From Marinomonas atlantica (GTDB taxonomy: Bacteria > Pseudomonadota > Gammaproteobacteria > Pseudomonadales > Marinomonadaceae), in contig NZ_LTAW01000007.1 of the NCBI RefSeq assembly GCF_001639725.1, positions 124,001-188,000 of the forward strand: 64,000 bases of DNA. Reading direction: 5' to 3'. The notes below the pieces were generated by a model, which did not search any database, was not told the origin of the DNA, and saw only the letters and a list, made by a program, of their open reading frames with translations. Position numbers and translations under genes: made by a program. How positions within the stretch are numbered: the stretch's first letter is position 1; each line of letters begins with the position of its first letter. Shown in pieces: positions 9,863 to 18,666 of the stretch.

Positions 9863-10111
9863 GTGGATACAGAAGAGTTCAACCAGATACTAGATACCCA
9901 AGGTTTATATTGCCCAGAACCTGTCATGATGCTGCATGGAGTGGTTCGCAAAATGGCAGCCGGTGAGGTGGTTAAAATTATTGCAACAGACCCTTCCACT
10001 GAGCGTGATATCCCCAAGTTTTGTAACTTTCTTGGGCATCCCCTATTAAAGCAAGCACAAGAGAACGAACTCTATTATTATTGGGTGCAAAAGAAAAAGG
10101 CCAGCGACTAG
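9863..10111 (+). CDS. tusA: Sulfur carrier protein TusA
   Basis: An 82-residue TusA/SirA-family protein. The conserved LDTQGLYCPEPVMMLH segment carries the persulfide cysteine at residue 17, followed by the DPSTERDIPKFCNFLGH pattern typical of true TusA. TusA relays sulfur from IscS toward TusBCD/MnmA for tRNA 2-thiouridine and other thio-cofactors. The start is GTG at 9863 with GAGG upstream. A second, more distant TusA-family member is encoded at 52866-53111. The stop codon lies inside the terminator hairpin that follows. Confidence 0.92.
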   Translation: MDTEEFNQILDTQGLYCPEPVMMLHGVVRKMAAGEVVKIIATDPSTERDIPKFCNFLGHPLLKQAQENELYYYWVQKKKASD

Positions 10112-10123
10112 GCTGGCCCTTTA
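10099..10123. terminator. Bidirectional terminator between tusA and the CBS gene
   Basis: A perfect 7-base stem GGCCAGC/GCTGGCC with a six-base loop overlaps the tusA stop codon. On the minus strand it is followed by TTTTTC, making a good terminator for the CBS gene. On the plus strand the tail is CTTTAAGTTTT, which is weaker. Confidence 0.7.
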
Positions 10124-10134
10124 AGTTTTATATT

Positions 10135-10728
10135 CTAAGCAACTCGTATTCTTTTGCTGTCAGCATATTCGTGCTCAAGGATCTCATTTAGTTTGGCAAA
10201 ACTAGTGGATGTCGCTACATCAATGTTCAGTTTTAATTGACGTACTATATCATTTGCTGAGATCAGTCCGCGTATGCTCATGGTTTCTTCATCGACCACT
10301 AGTAAGTGCTGATGAGGATTGTTTTTTTGACTTAAGATGAGTGACTCAATGTCTCCACTAGCCAAAGACTTATATGAGACAGCTAGCAAGTCATCTTTAG
10401 AGCGCATTAGGTCAATTGCGAGCAGTTCATCACGTACGTAGCCAGCTGCAATGTGCTTAATAAAGGCTTCTTCAGATAAATCCTCTAAGCTCACCACTCC
10501 CAGAAAGTTGTTTTGGGAATCAACTACGATTTTCATACGAACATGCTCTTTTTTCATGATTTCTACCAGCACGTCAGCACGAACGGTTGGTTCTATCAGA
10601 CGAGGGCTTGAACTTTTGAAGTCAGTTAAAACATGCAAAGCTGAAGTGAATAGACCAACGTTTTCTTCTATTACAGGCCAAGTCAAATCACGGATGTCAG
10701 TAGTCGTTACATAAGTAAGTGTTTTCAT
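10135..10728 (-). CDS. CBS-domain pair protein
   Basis: A 197-residue soluble protein made mostly of two CBS domains, about residues 40-95 (ending in FLGVVSLEDL) and about 105-170 (HLLVVDEETMSIRGLISANDI). Tandem CBS modules usually bind adenine nucleotides and regulate partners. No partner domain is fused here, so the target is unknown. I chose the ATG at 10728 because GGTGA lies six bases ahead. Another ATG twelve bases upstream lacks a ribosome site. It is convergent with tusA. Confidence 0.75.
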   Translation of the reverse strand: MKTLTYVTTTDIRDLTWPVIEENVGLFTSALHVLTDFKSSSPRLIEPTVRADVLVEIMKKEHVRMKIVVDSQNNFLGVVSLEDLSEEAFIKHIAAGYVRDELLAIDLMRSKDDLLAVSYKSLASGDIESLILSQKNNPHQHLLVVDEETMSIRGLISANDIVRQLKLNIDVATSTSFAKLNEILEHEYADSKRIRVA

Positions 10729-10783
10729 AGTGGTCACCATTGAGCTTATTTAGTTATTTAATATGTATGTGTTATCAACAAAA

Positions 10784-11068
10784 TTAAGCAACAAAAGGTG
10801 GGTCACGGCAGGACAGTGTGTAAGCAAAATTGGATACGTTGGTTGGAGCAAAATAATAGAGAGGTTTAGCTTCAGATTCACTGAGTTTAGTTCGTGCTAT
10901 AGGTAGCAAGGTGTGATCTAAATCTGGTGTAACTTCAGCGGAAGGTAATTCGAAAGGGGCTTCAAGAAGACCGCTTTTAACAAAGCTATGATCTAAATTA
11001 TCATCAAACGCCTTAGCACTGATACTAAAGAGCACAAGCAGCGGTATGAGTAATAAAATGCGAGTCAT
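10784..11068 (-). CDS. Small secreted protein of unknown function
   Basis: A 94-residue protein not recognised. Residues 1-20 form a clear signal peptide (MTRILLLIPLLVLFSISAKA, with cleavage expected after AKA), so the mature product is about 74 residues and periplasmic. The mature part is acidic and proline-containing and ends in CRDPPFVA with a single cysteine. There is a good ribosome site (GGAGCG) before the ATG. It lies just upstream of the CBS gene on the same strand with a 55-base gap. The gene is probably real because of signal peptide plus ribosome site, but no function is proposed. Confidence 0.6.
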   Translation of the reverse strand: MTRILLLIPLLVLFSISAKAFDDNLDHSFVKSGLLEAPFELPSAEVTPDLDHTLLPIARTKLSESEAKPLYYFAPTNVSNFAYTLSCRDPPFVA

Positions 11069-11310
11069 AGAAACGCTCCGTTAAAGTAATAAATTCAGCA
11101 TAGCCTGAAAAACAGAGCTTTGACAATGATCAATTTTAAGTTTTCTATTTTGATCAAATTTATTTCACTTTCCATATTTTCTTATGCTAGTGAAAAAGCA
11201 TATCGATACGAATGTTTTTGAAAATGACTGAAACAAATGATTGTTTTCGATTATTATTCTATATAATTATATTTTATTACCTCTTCAACTAGAAGGTTGC
11301 CCTAAGCGCT

Positions 11311-12042
11311 ATGGACACAGATCCTTTTGCTCAATTATTGATCCCTGTTAATGTCATGACACTTGTCGTTTTTCTCGGATGTTGGTGGGGATATGCTTGT
11401 TACGCTCTTTATCATTCTAAGCGTCGGACTTGTTTGGTGAGTGTTTTGCACCAATTTAGGATAGCTTGGATGTCACGTCTACTACGTAGAGACAACCGAA
11501 TCGCCGATGCGTCCGTTATGGCGAATTTGGAGCGGAGCAGCTTATTCTTTGCGTCCAGCAGCTTATTGATTATTGCCGGCTTATTTACAGCGTTCAATTA
11601 TTCTGAACAAGCCTTAAGTATCATCAACGATTTTCATTTTCTGACGCCTACTACTCAAACAGAATGGGAACTCAAAGTCATAGTACTAGTTGTTATTTTT
11701 GTTTATGCCTTTTTCACATTTACGTGGTCTGTACGTCAATATAATTTCTGCTCTGTGCTGGTAGGTAGTGCGCCACTTGCAACCGAACGCGGAGTTGAAG
11801 AAAGTGAGCGTGAACTGTATGCCATGCACATGGCTAAGGTATGCAGTCTTGCTGCGAACCAATTCAACTATGGGTTACGAGCTTATTACTTCGCTATGGC
11901 CTTTTCCGCATGGTTTTTGGGTCCATACTTTTGTATGGCTGCATGTTTTATGGTTGTAGCTGTGTTGTATAGGCGCGAATTCCGCTCAAAAACGTTTAAA
12001 ACATTAAGTCGTGGACTGGTTATTAAATCGCATGCTTCCTAA
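11311..12042 (+). CDS. DUF599 family membrane protein
   Basis: A 243-residue membrane protein with about four hydrophobic segments. The pattern matches DUF599: a first helix, a basic RIAWMSRLLRRDNRIADASVMANLERSSLFF-type region around residues 47-77, then helices including FTWSVRQYNFCSVLVG and a C-terminal pair. Function is unknown for the family. The stop codon overlaps the start of the downstream methyltransferase by 11 bases, so they are likely coexpressed. The 242-base gap upstream contains two TGATCAA copies and A/T-rich promoter-like DNA. Confidence 0.75.
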   Translation: MDTDPFAQLLIPVNVMTLVVFLGCWWGYACYALYHSKRRTCLVSVLHQFRIAWMSRLLRRDNRIADASVMANLERSSLFFASSSLLIIAGLFTAFNYSEQALSIINDFHFLTPTTQTEWELKVIVLVVIFVYAFFTFTWSVRQYNFCSVLVGSAPLATERGVEESERELYAMHMAKVCSLAANQFNYGLRAYYFAMAFSAWFLGPYFCMAACFMVVAVLYRREFRSKTFKTLSRGLVIKSHAS

Positions 12043-12733
12043 TTTTCCAAAACAGGTCACTGTTTCAAATCCACCTGTTAATCGAACAGTAAAGGTGGAT
12101 GACCAACTTTATAACTACATTATTAATCATTCGGTTAATGAGCCAGCTGTGCTTGATGATTTGCGTCGTGAAACTGCTCAATACCATATGGCGCGCATGG
12201 CTTTATCTCCGGAGGTTGGTCAGTTCTTAGGTTTGTTGATTACGATGCAGGCACCTAAACGCGTTTTAGAGATAGGCGTATTTACTGGATACAGTACCAT
12301 CTCCATGGGGCTAAAGTTGCCTAAAGATGCGCAGCTCTTGGCGTTAGATAAAAAGCAAATGTGGTTGGACATCGCCAATAAGTATATCGATCAAGCAGGA
12401 TTGTCTTCGCAAGTCGAAACGCGATGTTGTGATGCAAAAATAACAATGGCCCAATTGCAGGAAGAGCAACCAGAGACCTTTGACTTTATTTTTATTGATG
12501 CAGATAAAGCCAATTTACTTTCCTATTACAGCATGGGTAAAGCGCTTTTGCGTCAAGGCGGTTGTATGGTCATCGATAATACCTTGTGGTGGGGAAATGT
12601 TGCCGATGAGTCTTTCGATGACAAAGACACTCGTATCGTTAGGGCTCTCAATGATCGTGTTCACCAAGACTCTGAAGTGACAGCAAGCTTGCTTCCAATA
12701 GGCGATGGATTGACGATCATTCATAAGTCTTAA
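12032..12733 (+). CDS. Class I SAM-dependent O-methyltransferase
   Basis: A 233-residue O-methyltransferase of the caffeoyl-CoA/catechol type (Methyltransf_3). The SAM-binding motif I reads VLEIGVFTGYST, with an acidic FDFIFIDADK segment that binds the divalent metal, and MVIDNTLWWG near the C-terminus. The physiological substrate is not evident. The start chosen (ATG 12032) lies inside the end of the DUF599 gene. A TTG/ATG a few codons upstream is possible. No terminator follows before the htpG promoter. Confidence 0.85.
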   Translation: MLPNFPKQVTVSNPPVNRTVKVDDQLYNYIINHSVNEPAVLDDLRRETAQYHMARMALSPEVGQFLGLLITMQAPKRVLEIGVFTGYSTISMGLKLPKDAQLLALDKKQMWLDIANKYIDQAGLSSQVETRCCDAKITMAQLQEEQPETFDFIFIDADKANLLSYYSMGKALLRQGGCMVIDNTLWWGNVADESFDDKDTRIVRALNDRVHQDSEVTASLLPIGDGLTIIHKS

Positions 12734-12742
12734 CTTTTTACG

Positions 12743-12770
12743 CTTGAATTTTTTTTCTGTGCCTCCATAT
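12743..12770 (+). promoter_or_regulatory. Sigma-32 type heat-shock promoter of htpG
   Basis: CTTGAA at 12743-12748 and CTCCATAT at 12763-12770, separated by 14 bases, match the known sigma-32 consensus (CTTGAAA, then CCCCATNT) with one mismatch in the -10. It lies about 60 bases before htpG, a classical heat-shock gene. Confidence 0.8.
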
Positions 12771-12832
12771 CCTTTAACATCATAAAGTTATGCGCTAATG
12801 CGCGTTGTTGTAACAAAGGAGCATGGAGAAAC

Positions 12833-14755
12833 ATGACAACTGAAACTCAAAAAGAAACCTTAGGATTCCAGACTGAAGTAAAACAATTGCTTCATTTAAT
12901 GATCCACTCTTTGTATTCAAACAAAGAAATCTTTCTACGTGAGTTGATCTCAAACGCGTCGGATGCAGTAGACAAATTGCGTTTTGAATCAGTATCTAAC
13001 GCAGATCTATTGTCTGACGATCCTAACCTACGTGTTCGTATTGGTTTCGATAAAGATGCGGGTACGATCACGATCGATGATAACGGTATTGGTATGAGCC
13101 GTGATGAAGCGATCTCAAACCTTGGTACCATCGCGAAGTCAGGCACAGCTCAATTCCTAGATCAACTTAGCGGTGATCAGAAGAAAGATAGCCAATTAAT
13201 TGGTCAATTCGGTGTGGGTTTTTACTCAGCGTTTATTGTTGCAGATAAAGTGACTGTAGAAACACGCCGTGCAGGCCATGAAGAAGCGATTCGCTGGGAG
13301 TCAGAAGGCACTGGTGAGTTCACTATTGAGGCAATCGATAAATCAACTCGCGGAACAAGCATCACGCTTCATTTAAAAGACGATTCGCAAGAATTCGCTG
13401 ATAACTGGCGCCTACGTTCTTTAGTGTCTAAGTATTCGGATCATATTTCTATTCCGGTTGAAATGCTTAAAGTGGCGACACCAGAATACGATGAAGAGGG
13501 CAATGTTAAGCCTGTTGAAGAGAGTGCTGAGCCTATTTGGGAAGCTGTTAACTCTGCTAAAGCCCTTTGGACTCGTCCGCGTAACGAAGTGTCGGACGAA
13601 GAGTACCAAGAATTCTACAAGCATGTTTCTCATGATTACCAAGATGCTTTGAAATGGTCTCATAACAAAGTTGAAGGCAAATTAGAGTACACAAGCTTAT
13701 TGTACATCCCTGCTAAAGCACCACAGGATTTGTGGAATCGCGATATGCTGCGTGGTCTTAAGCTTTACGTTCAACGTGTGTTCATTATGGACGACGCGGA
13801 AGCCTTTTTGCCTCCTTACATGCGTTTTGTTAAAGGTGTAGTGGATTCAAACGATCTTTCTCTTAATGTCTCTCGTGAGATTCTACAAAACGACAATGCA
13901 GTCGACTCAATGCGTTCTGCGTTGACGAAACGTGTGCTGGACATGTTGTCTAAAATGGCGAAGAATGATCCAGATACTTACCAGTCTTTCTGGGATGAAT
14001 TTGGTAATGTGCTGAAAGAAGGTCCAGCTGACGACTTTGGTAACAAAGATAAAATTGCTGAACTGCTTCGCTTTAGCTCGACGCATACTGACAATGTAGC
14101 GCAAACAGAATCTTTAAAAGGCTATGTTGAGCGCATGGCGGAAGATCAAGACAAGATTTACTACATTTACGCTGAGAATCATAACACAGCGAAAAATAGC
14201 CCTCACTTGGAAGTGCTTCGCAAGAAAGGTTATGAAGTGCTGTTATTGAGTGATCGTATTGATGAGTGGATGATGTCGTCTCTACGTGAGTTTGATGGTA
14301 AGACATTCCAAGATGTGACTAAAGGTAAGTTAGACATTGAAGTAGAAGAGTCTGAAGAACAGAAAAAAGAGAAAGAGCAAAAAGCCGAGCAAATGAAGCC
14401 GCTGCTTGATCGTATGAAATCTGTTTTGGAAGGCAAGGTGACGTCTGTTAACAGTACTGACCGTTTGACGAACTCTCCAGCGTGTTTGGTGGTAGGTGAG
14501 TTTGATATGGGTCTACAGATGCGTCGTTTACTTGAACAGGCGGGTCAACAACTGCCTGAATCTAAGCCATCATTGGAAATCAATCCTGATCATCCAATTG
14601 TTCAGAAAATGGACGCGGAATCGGATGAAGAGCGTTTTGCTGATATGGCTTGGTTATTGTACGAACAAGCAACCCTTGCAGAGGGTGGTCAACTAGACGA
14701 CCCTGCAACGTTTGTAACACGTATGAATAAGTTGATTGTTCAAATGTCGAACTAA
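12833..14755 (+). CDS. htpG: Molecular chaperone HtpG (bacterial Hsp90)
   Basis: A 640-residue Hsp90 homologue. The N-terminal GHKL ATPase domain shows [11 protein letters not shown], the IDDNGIGM segment and [11 protein letters not shown]. The middle domain contains [11 protein letters not shown] and NVSREILQ, and the C-terminal dimerisation part ends near 640 without the eukaryotic MEEVD. It remodels client proteins with DnaK. The start has an AAGGAG ribosome site. A sigma-32 type promoter upstream and a strong terminator downstream make it a single-gene unit. Confidence 0.97.
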   Translation: MTTETQKETLGFQTEVKQLLHLMIHSLYSNKEIFLRELISNASDAVDKLRFESVSNADLLSDDPNLRVRIGFDKDAGTITIDDNGIGMSRDEAISNLGTIAKSGTAQFLDQLSGDQKKDSQLIGQFGVGFYSAFIVADKVTVETRRAGHEEAIRWESEGTGEFTIEAIDKSTRGTSITLHLKDDSQEFADNWRLRSLVSKYSDHISIPVEMLKVATPEYDEEGNVKPVEESAEPIWEAVNSAKALWTRPRNEVSDEEYQEFYKHVSHDYQDALKWSHNKVEGKLEYTSLLYIPAKAPQDLWNRDMLRGLKLYVQRVFIMDDAEAFLPPYMRFVKGVVDSNDLSLNVSREILQNDNAVDSMRSALTKRVLDMLSKMAKNDPDTYQSFWDEFGNVLKEGPADDFGNKDKIAELLRFSSTHTDNVAQTESLKGYVERMAEDQDKIYYIYAENHNTAKNSPHLEVLRKKGYEVLLLSDRIDEWMMSSLREFDGKTFQDVTKGKLDIEVEESEEQKKEKEQKAEQMKPLLDRMKSVLEGKVTSVNSTDRLTNSPACLVVGEFDMGLQMRRLLEQAGQQLPESKPSLEINPDHPIVQKMDAESDEERFADMAWLLYEQATLAEGGQLDDPATFVTRMNKLIVQMSN

Positions 14756-14765
14756 TCAAAATTAG

Positions 14766-14791
14766 AGCCCAAGCATTGCTTGGGCTTTTTT
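14766..14791 (+). terminator. Terminator of htpG
   Basis: A 9-base stem AGCCCAAGC/GCTTGGGCT with a 3-base loop, followed by T6, begins ten bases after the htpG stop. Confidence 0.9.
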
Positions 14792-14818
14792 GTATCTGTC
14801 GCATGACAAGGAGGTCTT

Positions 14819-15658
14819 ATGCGTCTATGTTTATCGGCTGCTTTATGCTGCCTAATCGGTAATTCTATTGCTCAACCTGTACAGCTGGCTACGATTTATG
14901 ATGGTGAGCGTGTTGAGTCTTATCTTGTCAGTGAAAAGCTAGATGGAATACGTGCTATCTGGGATGGCCATCAATTGACAACTCGACAAGGCAATCTAAT
15001 AGTCGCACCTTATTGGTTTATCAATGGCTGGCCTGATCAATGGATGGATGGTGAATTGTGGGCAGGTCGTCAAGGCTTCAACACAGTTCAAAAGACCGTA
15101 TTAGATCAAGTACCAAACGAATCACAGTGGAGACAGATTCGTTATATGGTTTTTGACGCACCAAGTGTCGAACATACCTTCGCTGATCGCTATAAAATCT
15201 ATTTAAATGCTATTGAGTCAACTCAGAATGAATATTTGCAGCCTGTGATTCAGCATGCCATTACGACTTCTGATGAATTGTATCTGCTGCTGGATGAAAT
15301 TGTGTCTCAGGGAGGAGAGGGTTTAATGCTTCACCGTAAAGATGCTTCTTTTAAAGATGGTCGAAGTGATGCGTTACTTAAGTTGAAGCCCTATAAGGAT
15401 GCTGAGGCGAGAGTTGTTAAGCATGTTCCTGGAAAGGGCAAATATTCAGGTCAAATGGGATCTATGGTGGTTGAACTGGCCAATGGAAGGCAGTTTAGAG
15501 TTGGCTCGGGGTTTAGTGATCAAGAGCGATCTGAGCCGCCCGCAATCGGTGAATACATTACCTTTCGCTATCAAGGCTTAACCTCAACTGGACTGCCTAG
15601 GTTTGCTAGTTTTATAAGAGTTCGCAAAGGGCCGTTTGAGTTTAGAGAGCCAAACTAA
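14819..15658 (+). CDS. ligE: Exported ATP-dependent DNA ligase (Lig E type)
   Basis: A 279-residue minimal ATP-dependent DNA ligase. The nucleotidyltransferase motif I reads EKLDGIRA (catalytic Lys at about residue 40), followed by MDGELW, VFDAP, EGLMLHR and LLKLKP motifs, then an OB-fold region. Residues 1-19 form a signal-like peptide (MRLCLSAALCCLIGNSIA), so it is probably periplasmic or secreted, as in Lig E of Neisseria and related bacteria. It seals nicks in double-stranded DNA. An AAGGAGG ribosome site precedes the ATG. A role in processing extracellular or incoming DNA is inference. Confidence 0.88.
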   Translation: MRLCLSAALCCLIGNSIAQPVQLATIYDGERVESYLVSEKLDGIRAIWDGHQLTTRQGNLIVAPYWFINGWPDQWMDGELWAGRQGFNTVQKTVLDQVPNESQWRQIRYMVFDAPSVEHTFADRYKIYLNAIESTQNEYLQPVIQHAITTSDELYLLLDEIVSQGGEGLMLHRKDASFKDGRSDALLKLKPYKDAEARVVKHVPGKGKYSGQMGSMVVELANGRQFRVGSGFSDQERSEPPAIGEYITFRYQGLTSTGLPRFASFIRVRKGPFEFREPN

Positions 15659-15707
15659 TAGCCTCTTTTTAGGTATTGATAGTGTCATAAATTGTGTGCA
15701 CAGTTCG

Positions 15708-15743
15708 GGATCTCAAGAGGCCATGTGTTACTGCTTGAGATCC
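15708..15743. repeat. Perfect 10-base inverted repeat downstream of the ligase gene
   Basis: GGATCTCAAG at 15708-15717 is matched exactly by CTTGAGATCC at 15734-15743 with a 16-base spacer. No T-tract follows on either strand, so it is not a normal terminator. It lies between convergent ligE and the ArsR gene. Confidence 0.6.
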
Positions 15744-15779
15744 TGACATGCGAAGTTTTGAAATTACTTATTAATCAGA

Positions 15780-16088
15780 TTAAACACAAAATAAATCGTG
15801 CAGCTTCTGAATTAATTCTTTCACTCTAGAATCTCCAATAGAGTAGAAAATGGTTTGTGAGTCTCTGCGTGTACTTACTAAGCCATCTTTTCTAAGTACG
15901 GCTAAGTGTTGTGATAAAGCCGATTGACTGAGCAAGACTTTTTCATTTAGTGAGCCTACCGAGAGCTCTCCTTGTAAAAGGTTGCAAAGAATAATAAGTC
16001 TGTTCTCGTTGCTCATTGCTTTTAGGAAGCCAGAGGCTTCGCTCGCGCGTTCGAGCATTTCTGCGATAGTAAGTTCTGATTTAGGCAT
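15780..16088 (-). CDS. ArsR-family regulator, BigR/SqrR persulfide-sensor type
   Basis: A 102-residue winged-helix ArsR repressor. The recognition helix region reads LSQSALSQHLAVLRKDGL, followed by the wing TRRDSQTIFYSI. Only two cysteines occur, C35 and C101. The 66-residue separation is the same as between the two redox cysteines of BigR/SqrR, which form a disulfide or tetrasulfide with sulfane sulfur. Metal-site motifs such as ELCVCDL are absent. It is therefore probably a reactive-sulfur or redox sensor (inference). No sulfide-oxidation gene lies beside it, so its target is elsewhere or autoregulatory. Confidence 0.8.
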   Translation of the reverse strand: MPKSELTIAEMLERASEASGFLKAMSNENRLIILCNLLQGELSVGSLNEKVLLSQSALSQHLAVLRKDGLVSTRRDSQTIFYSIGDSRVKELIQKLHDLFCV

Positions 16089-16161
16089 AGGTGTAAGTAT
16101 CGTTATTAGTATAATTGAGAATGAATATCAGTGTTATAACAAAAATTTATGGGAAAATAAA

Positions 16162-16184
16162 TAATCCACATCTATTGTGGATAA
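16162..16184. promoter_or_regulatory. Inverted pair of DnaA-box-like 9-mers
   Basis: TGTGGATAA at 16176-16184 is the exact complement of the DnaA box TTATCCACA. Five bases upstream, TAATCCACA at 16162-16170 matches the box with one mismatch in opposite orientation. The pair sits upstream of the ArsR gene and downstream of xthA. Confidence 0.5.
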
Positions 16185-16263
16185 GACTGGGGGTATGAGG
16201 CGTAAAAGCAATTGCATCAGATGAATATCCTCAGTCTAGCTGTGTTGATTAAAAAAGCACCAT

Positions 16264-17073
16264 CTACAGTTTGAACTCAGCCCAAATTGGAGCGTGATCA
16301 GATGGCTTTTCTAATGCACGAATTTCATAGTCAATTCCCGTTGATATTAGGCGCTCGATAAGAGGTGCTGTTGCAAGCACACCATCAATCCTTAGACCGC
16401 GTTTAGGTGTGTCATCAAATCCCTTGGAACGATAGTCAAACCAGCTAAAGAGTTCGTTAGAGGTAGGATGTTGAAGGCGGTAGGTGTCAGTTAGTCCCCA
16501 TGCTAACAAGCGATCAAACCACTCTCTTTCTTCTGGAAGGAAGCTACACTTGCCCGTTCTTAACCAGCGTTTTGCATTTTGGTCACCAATGCCAATGTCC
16601 AAATCCAAATGGGAGATATTGAAGTCACCCATAATGACAATTTGAGCTTCTTTAGGTTGGTCAGAAAGGTAGTCCATAAGGTCTTGGTAGAATTTACGTT
16701 TCGCAGGAAACTTTGTCTCATGATCTCGATTTTCACCCTGCGGAAAATAGCCGTTTATAACCTTCAAGGGGCCATTTTCGGTATCGAACGTAGCAATAAT
16801 CATGCGGCGTTGGTCATCTTCTTTGTCACCTGGGAAACCATACTCTACTTCAAGGGCTGGTTTTTTGCTGAAGATTGCTACACCGTAATGTGACTTCTGA
16901 CCATAATAGTAGGCATGATAGCCCACTGATTCTGGAATCTCATGAGGGAAAGCGTCGTCATGCACTTTAATTTCTTGAAGTCCAATGATGTCAGGTTGTT
17001 GTTTTTCAACAAGTGCTGAGATCTGGTGCGGGCGTGCTCTTAAACCGTTGATGTTGAAGGATACTACTTTCAT
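16264..17073 (-). CDS. xthA: Exodeoxyribonuclease III
   Basis: A 269-residue AP endonuclease/3'-5' exonuclease of the base-excision repair pathway. Motifs of the exonuclease-endonuclease-phosphatase fold are present: [10 protein letters not shown] at the N-terminus, GLQEIKVHD (metal-binding Glu), [22 protein letters not shown] and the C-terminal [10 protein letters not shown] with the catalytic Asp-His. The ATG at 17073 begins the canonical MKVVSFNI. An upstream in-frame ATG ten codons earlier adds residues not seen in the family. It is divergent from gor. Confidence 0.95.
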   Translation of the reverse strand: MKVVSFNINGLRARPHQISALVEKQQPDIIGLQEIKVHDDAFPHEIPESVGYHAYYYGQKSHYGVAIFSKKPALEVEYGFPGDKEDDQRRMIIATFDTENGPLKVINGYFPQGENRDHETKFPAKRKFYQDLMDYLSDQPKEAQIVIMGDFNISHLDLDIGIGDQNAKRWLRTGKCSFLPEEREWFDRLLAWGLTDTYRLQHPTSNELFSWFDYRSKGFDDTPKRGLRIDGVLATAPLIERLISTGIDYEIRALEKPSDHAPIWAEFKL

Positions 17074-17248
17074 AGAGCTGATGATTCCTGACCTAATTAT
17101 CAATATTACAAATAGTTACAGATTAAAGTCTTATTGACAATAACAACAAGTCAGAATATTAAAAATAATCATTTACATTAGTAGAGTTGAAATTACTGAA
17201 CCAAAACCCAATTGTTTGATGATAATTAATTTAAAAAGGTCTCTTATT

Positions 17249-18607
17249 GTGAACTATCAATATGATTTATTCGTTATCGGTGCTGGATCAGGTGGTGTGC
17301 GCGCTAGCCGTGTTGCTGCCTCAAAAGGATTTAAAGTGGGGGTTGCAGAGTCTCAAGCGCTAGGGGGAACTTGTGTCAACATTGGCTGCGTGCCGAAGAA
17401 GCTGTTTGTTTACGGTTCCGAATACAGTCATATTGCAAGTCAGGCAAAGGGGTATGGTTGGACGTTTTCTGAGCCAAGTTTTGATTGGGCAACGTTAAGG
17501 GACAATAAATCTAAAGAGATTGAGCGTTTGAATGGCATCTATAAAAATCTGCTTGAAAACCCAGGCGTTACCATTCATCAAGGCTATGGTGAGCTAGTAG
17601 ATGCTCATACTGTTAAAGTAGCTGATGAGATTATTACAGCCGAACGTATTCTAATCGCCGTTGGTGCTCAGCCATTTGTTCCAGAATTCCCCGGCAATGA
17701 GCATGTACTGGTCTCCGACGATATGTTCTTTCTAGAAGAGCTGCCGAAATCGATTCTAGTCGTAGGTGGTGGTTATATCGCCGTTGAATTTGCTGGTATT
17801 TGTAACGGTTTGGGCGTCGAAACGACGTTGATGTACCGCGGTGATAAATTATTGCGCGGTTTTGATGAAGACGTACGCGATTTTGCAAGTAACGAATACA
17901 GTCGTTCTGGTGTCAATGTTCAACTAAACAGTGATGTTGCGAAAATTGAATTACAAGGTAAGCAAAAACGTGTGATGTTAAAAGATGGCCGTGAGTTGGT
18001 GTTCGATGAAGTGCTTTATGCGACCGGCCGTGTACCTAACACTGATAAGTTGAATGTGGCGTCAGCAGGCATTGAAACCACTAAAAATGGTGCGATTGTG
18101 GTGAATGATCGTTATCAAAGTACAGCAGATTCTGTTTATGCCATCGGTGACGTAACAGATCGTGTTCAATTAACTCCTGTGGCAATTAAAGAAGCGATGG
18201 CATTGATTGGCTATTGGTTCGATGGCATTGAACCAAACTTTGATTACGATAATATTCCGACCGCTGTTTTCTCGCAGCCACCAATTGGTACTGTAGGACT
18301 AAGTGAGCAAGAAGCGGATCGACGTGGTTTAGATATAGATGTTTATCAAACAGATTTTCGCGCCATGAAGCATACGTTATCGGGTGCACAAGAGCGCAGT
18401 TTTATGAAGTTGATTGTTGATAGATCAACTGACAAGGTTATTGGTGCTCATATGATTGGTGACTATGCCGGTGAGATTATTCAAGGCCTTGGTATTGCGA
18501 TTAAAGCAGGCGCGACAAAAGCACATTTTGATTCGACGGTGGGTGTTCATCCAACCAGTGCTGAAGAATTTGTTACGTTTTCAGCAGGCTCGCTTAAAAA
18601 GCGATGA
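17249..18607 (+). CDS. gor: Glutathione-disulfide reductase
   Basis: A 452-residue FAD/NADPH disulfide reductase that keeps glutathione reduced. Motifs are the FAD-binding GAGSGGVRASR near residue 11, the redox-active disulfide GGTCVNIGCVPKK, the NADPH-binding GGGYIAVEFAG, ATGRVPN, the second FAD motif YAIGDV and the C-terminal HPTSAEE with the active-site histidine. I start at GTG 17249, which gives a length close to E. coli Gor (450). An ATG at 17216 would add 11 unmatched residues and has no ribosome site. Terminated by a hairpin at 18619. Confidence 0.95.
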   Translation: MNYQYDLFVIGAGSGGVRASRVAASKGFKVGVAESQALGGTCVNIGCVPKKLFVYGSEYSHIASQAKGYGWTFSEPSFDWATLRDNKSKEIERLNGIYKNLLENPGVTIHQGYGELVDAHTVKVADEIITAERILIAVGAQPFVPEFPGNEHVLVSDDMFFLEELPKSILVVGGGYIAVEFAGICNGLGVETTLMYRGDKLLRGFDEDVRDFASNEYSRSGVNVQLNSDVAKIELQGKQKRVMLKDGRELVFDEVLYATGRVPNTDKLNVASAGIETTKNGAIVVNDRYQSTADSVYAIGDVTDRVQLTPVAIKEAMALIGYWFDGIEPNFDYDNIPTAVFSQPPIGTVGLSEQEADRRGLDIDVYQTDFRAMKHTLSGAQERSFMKLIVDRSTDKVIGAHMIGDYAGEIIQGLGIAIKAGATKAHFDSTVGVHPTSAEEFVTFSAGSLKKR

Positions 18608-18618
18608 AAAAATGTTTT

Positions 18619-18654
18619 AAGCCGTTTAGCGCTTAGTTAAACGGCTTATTTTAT
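18619..18654 (+). terminator. Terminator between gor and pepD
   Basis: The stem AAGCCGTTTA/TAAACGGCTT with a 9-base loop is followed by ATTTTATT just after the gor stop codon. Confidence 0.8.
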
Positions 18655-18666
18655 TGGAGTGTATAA

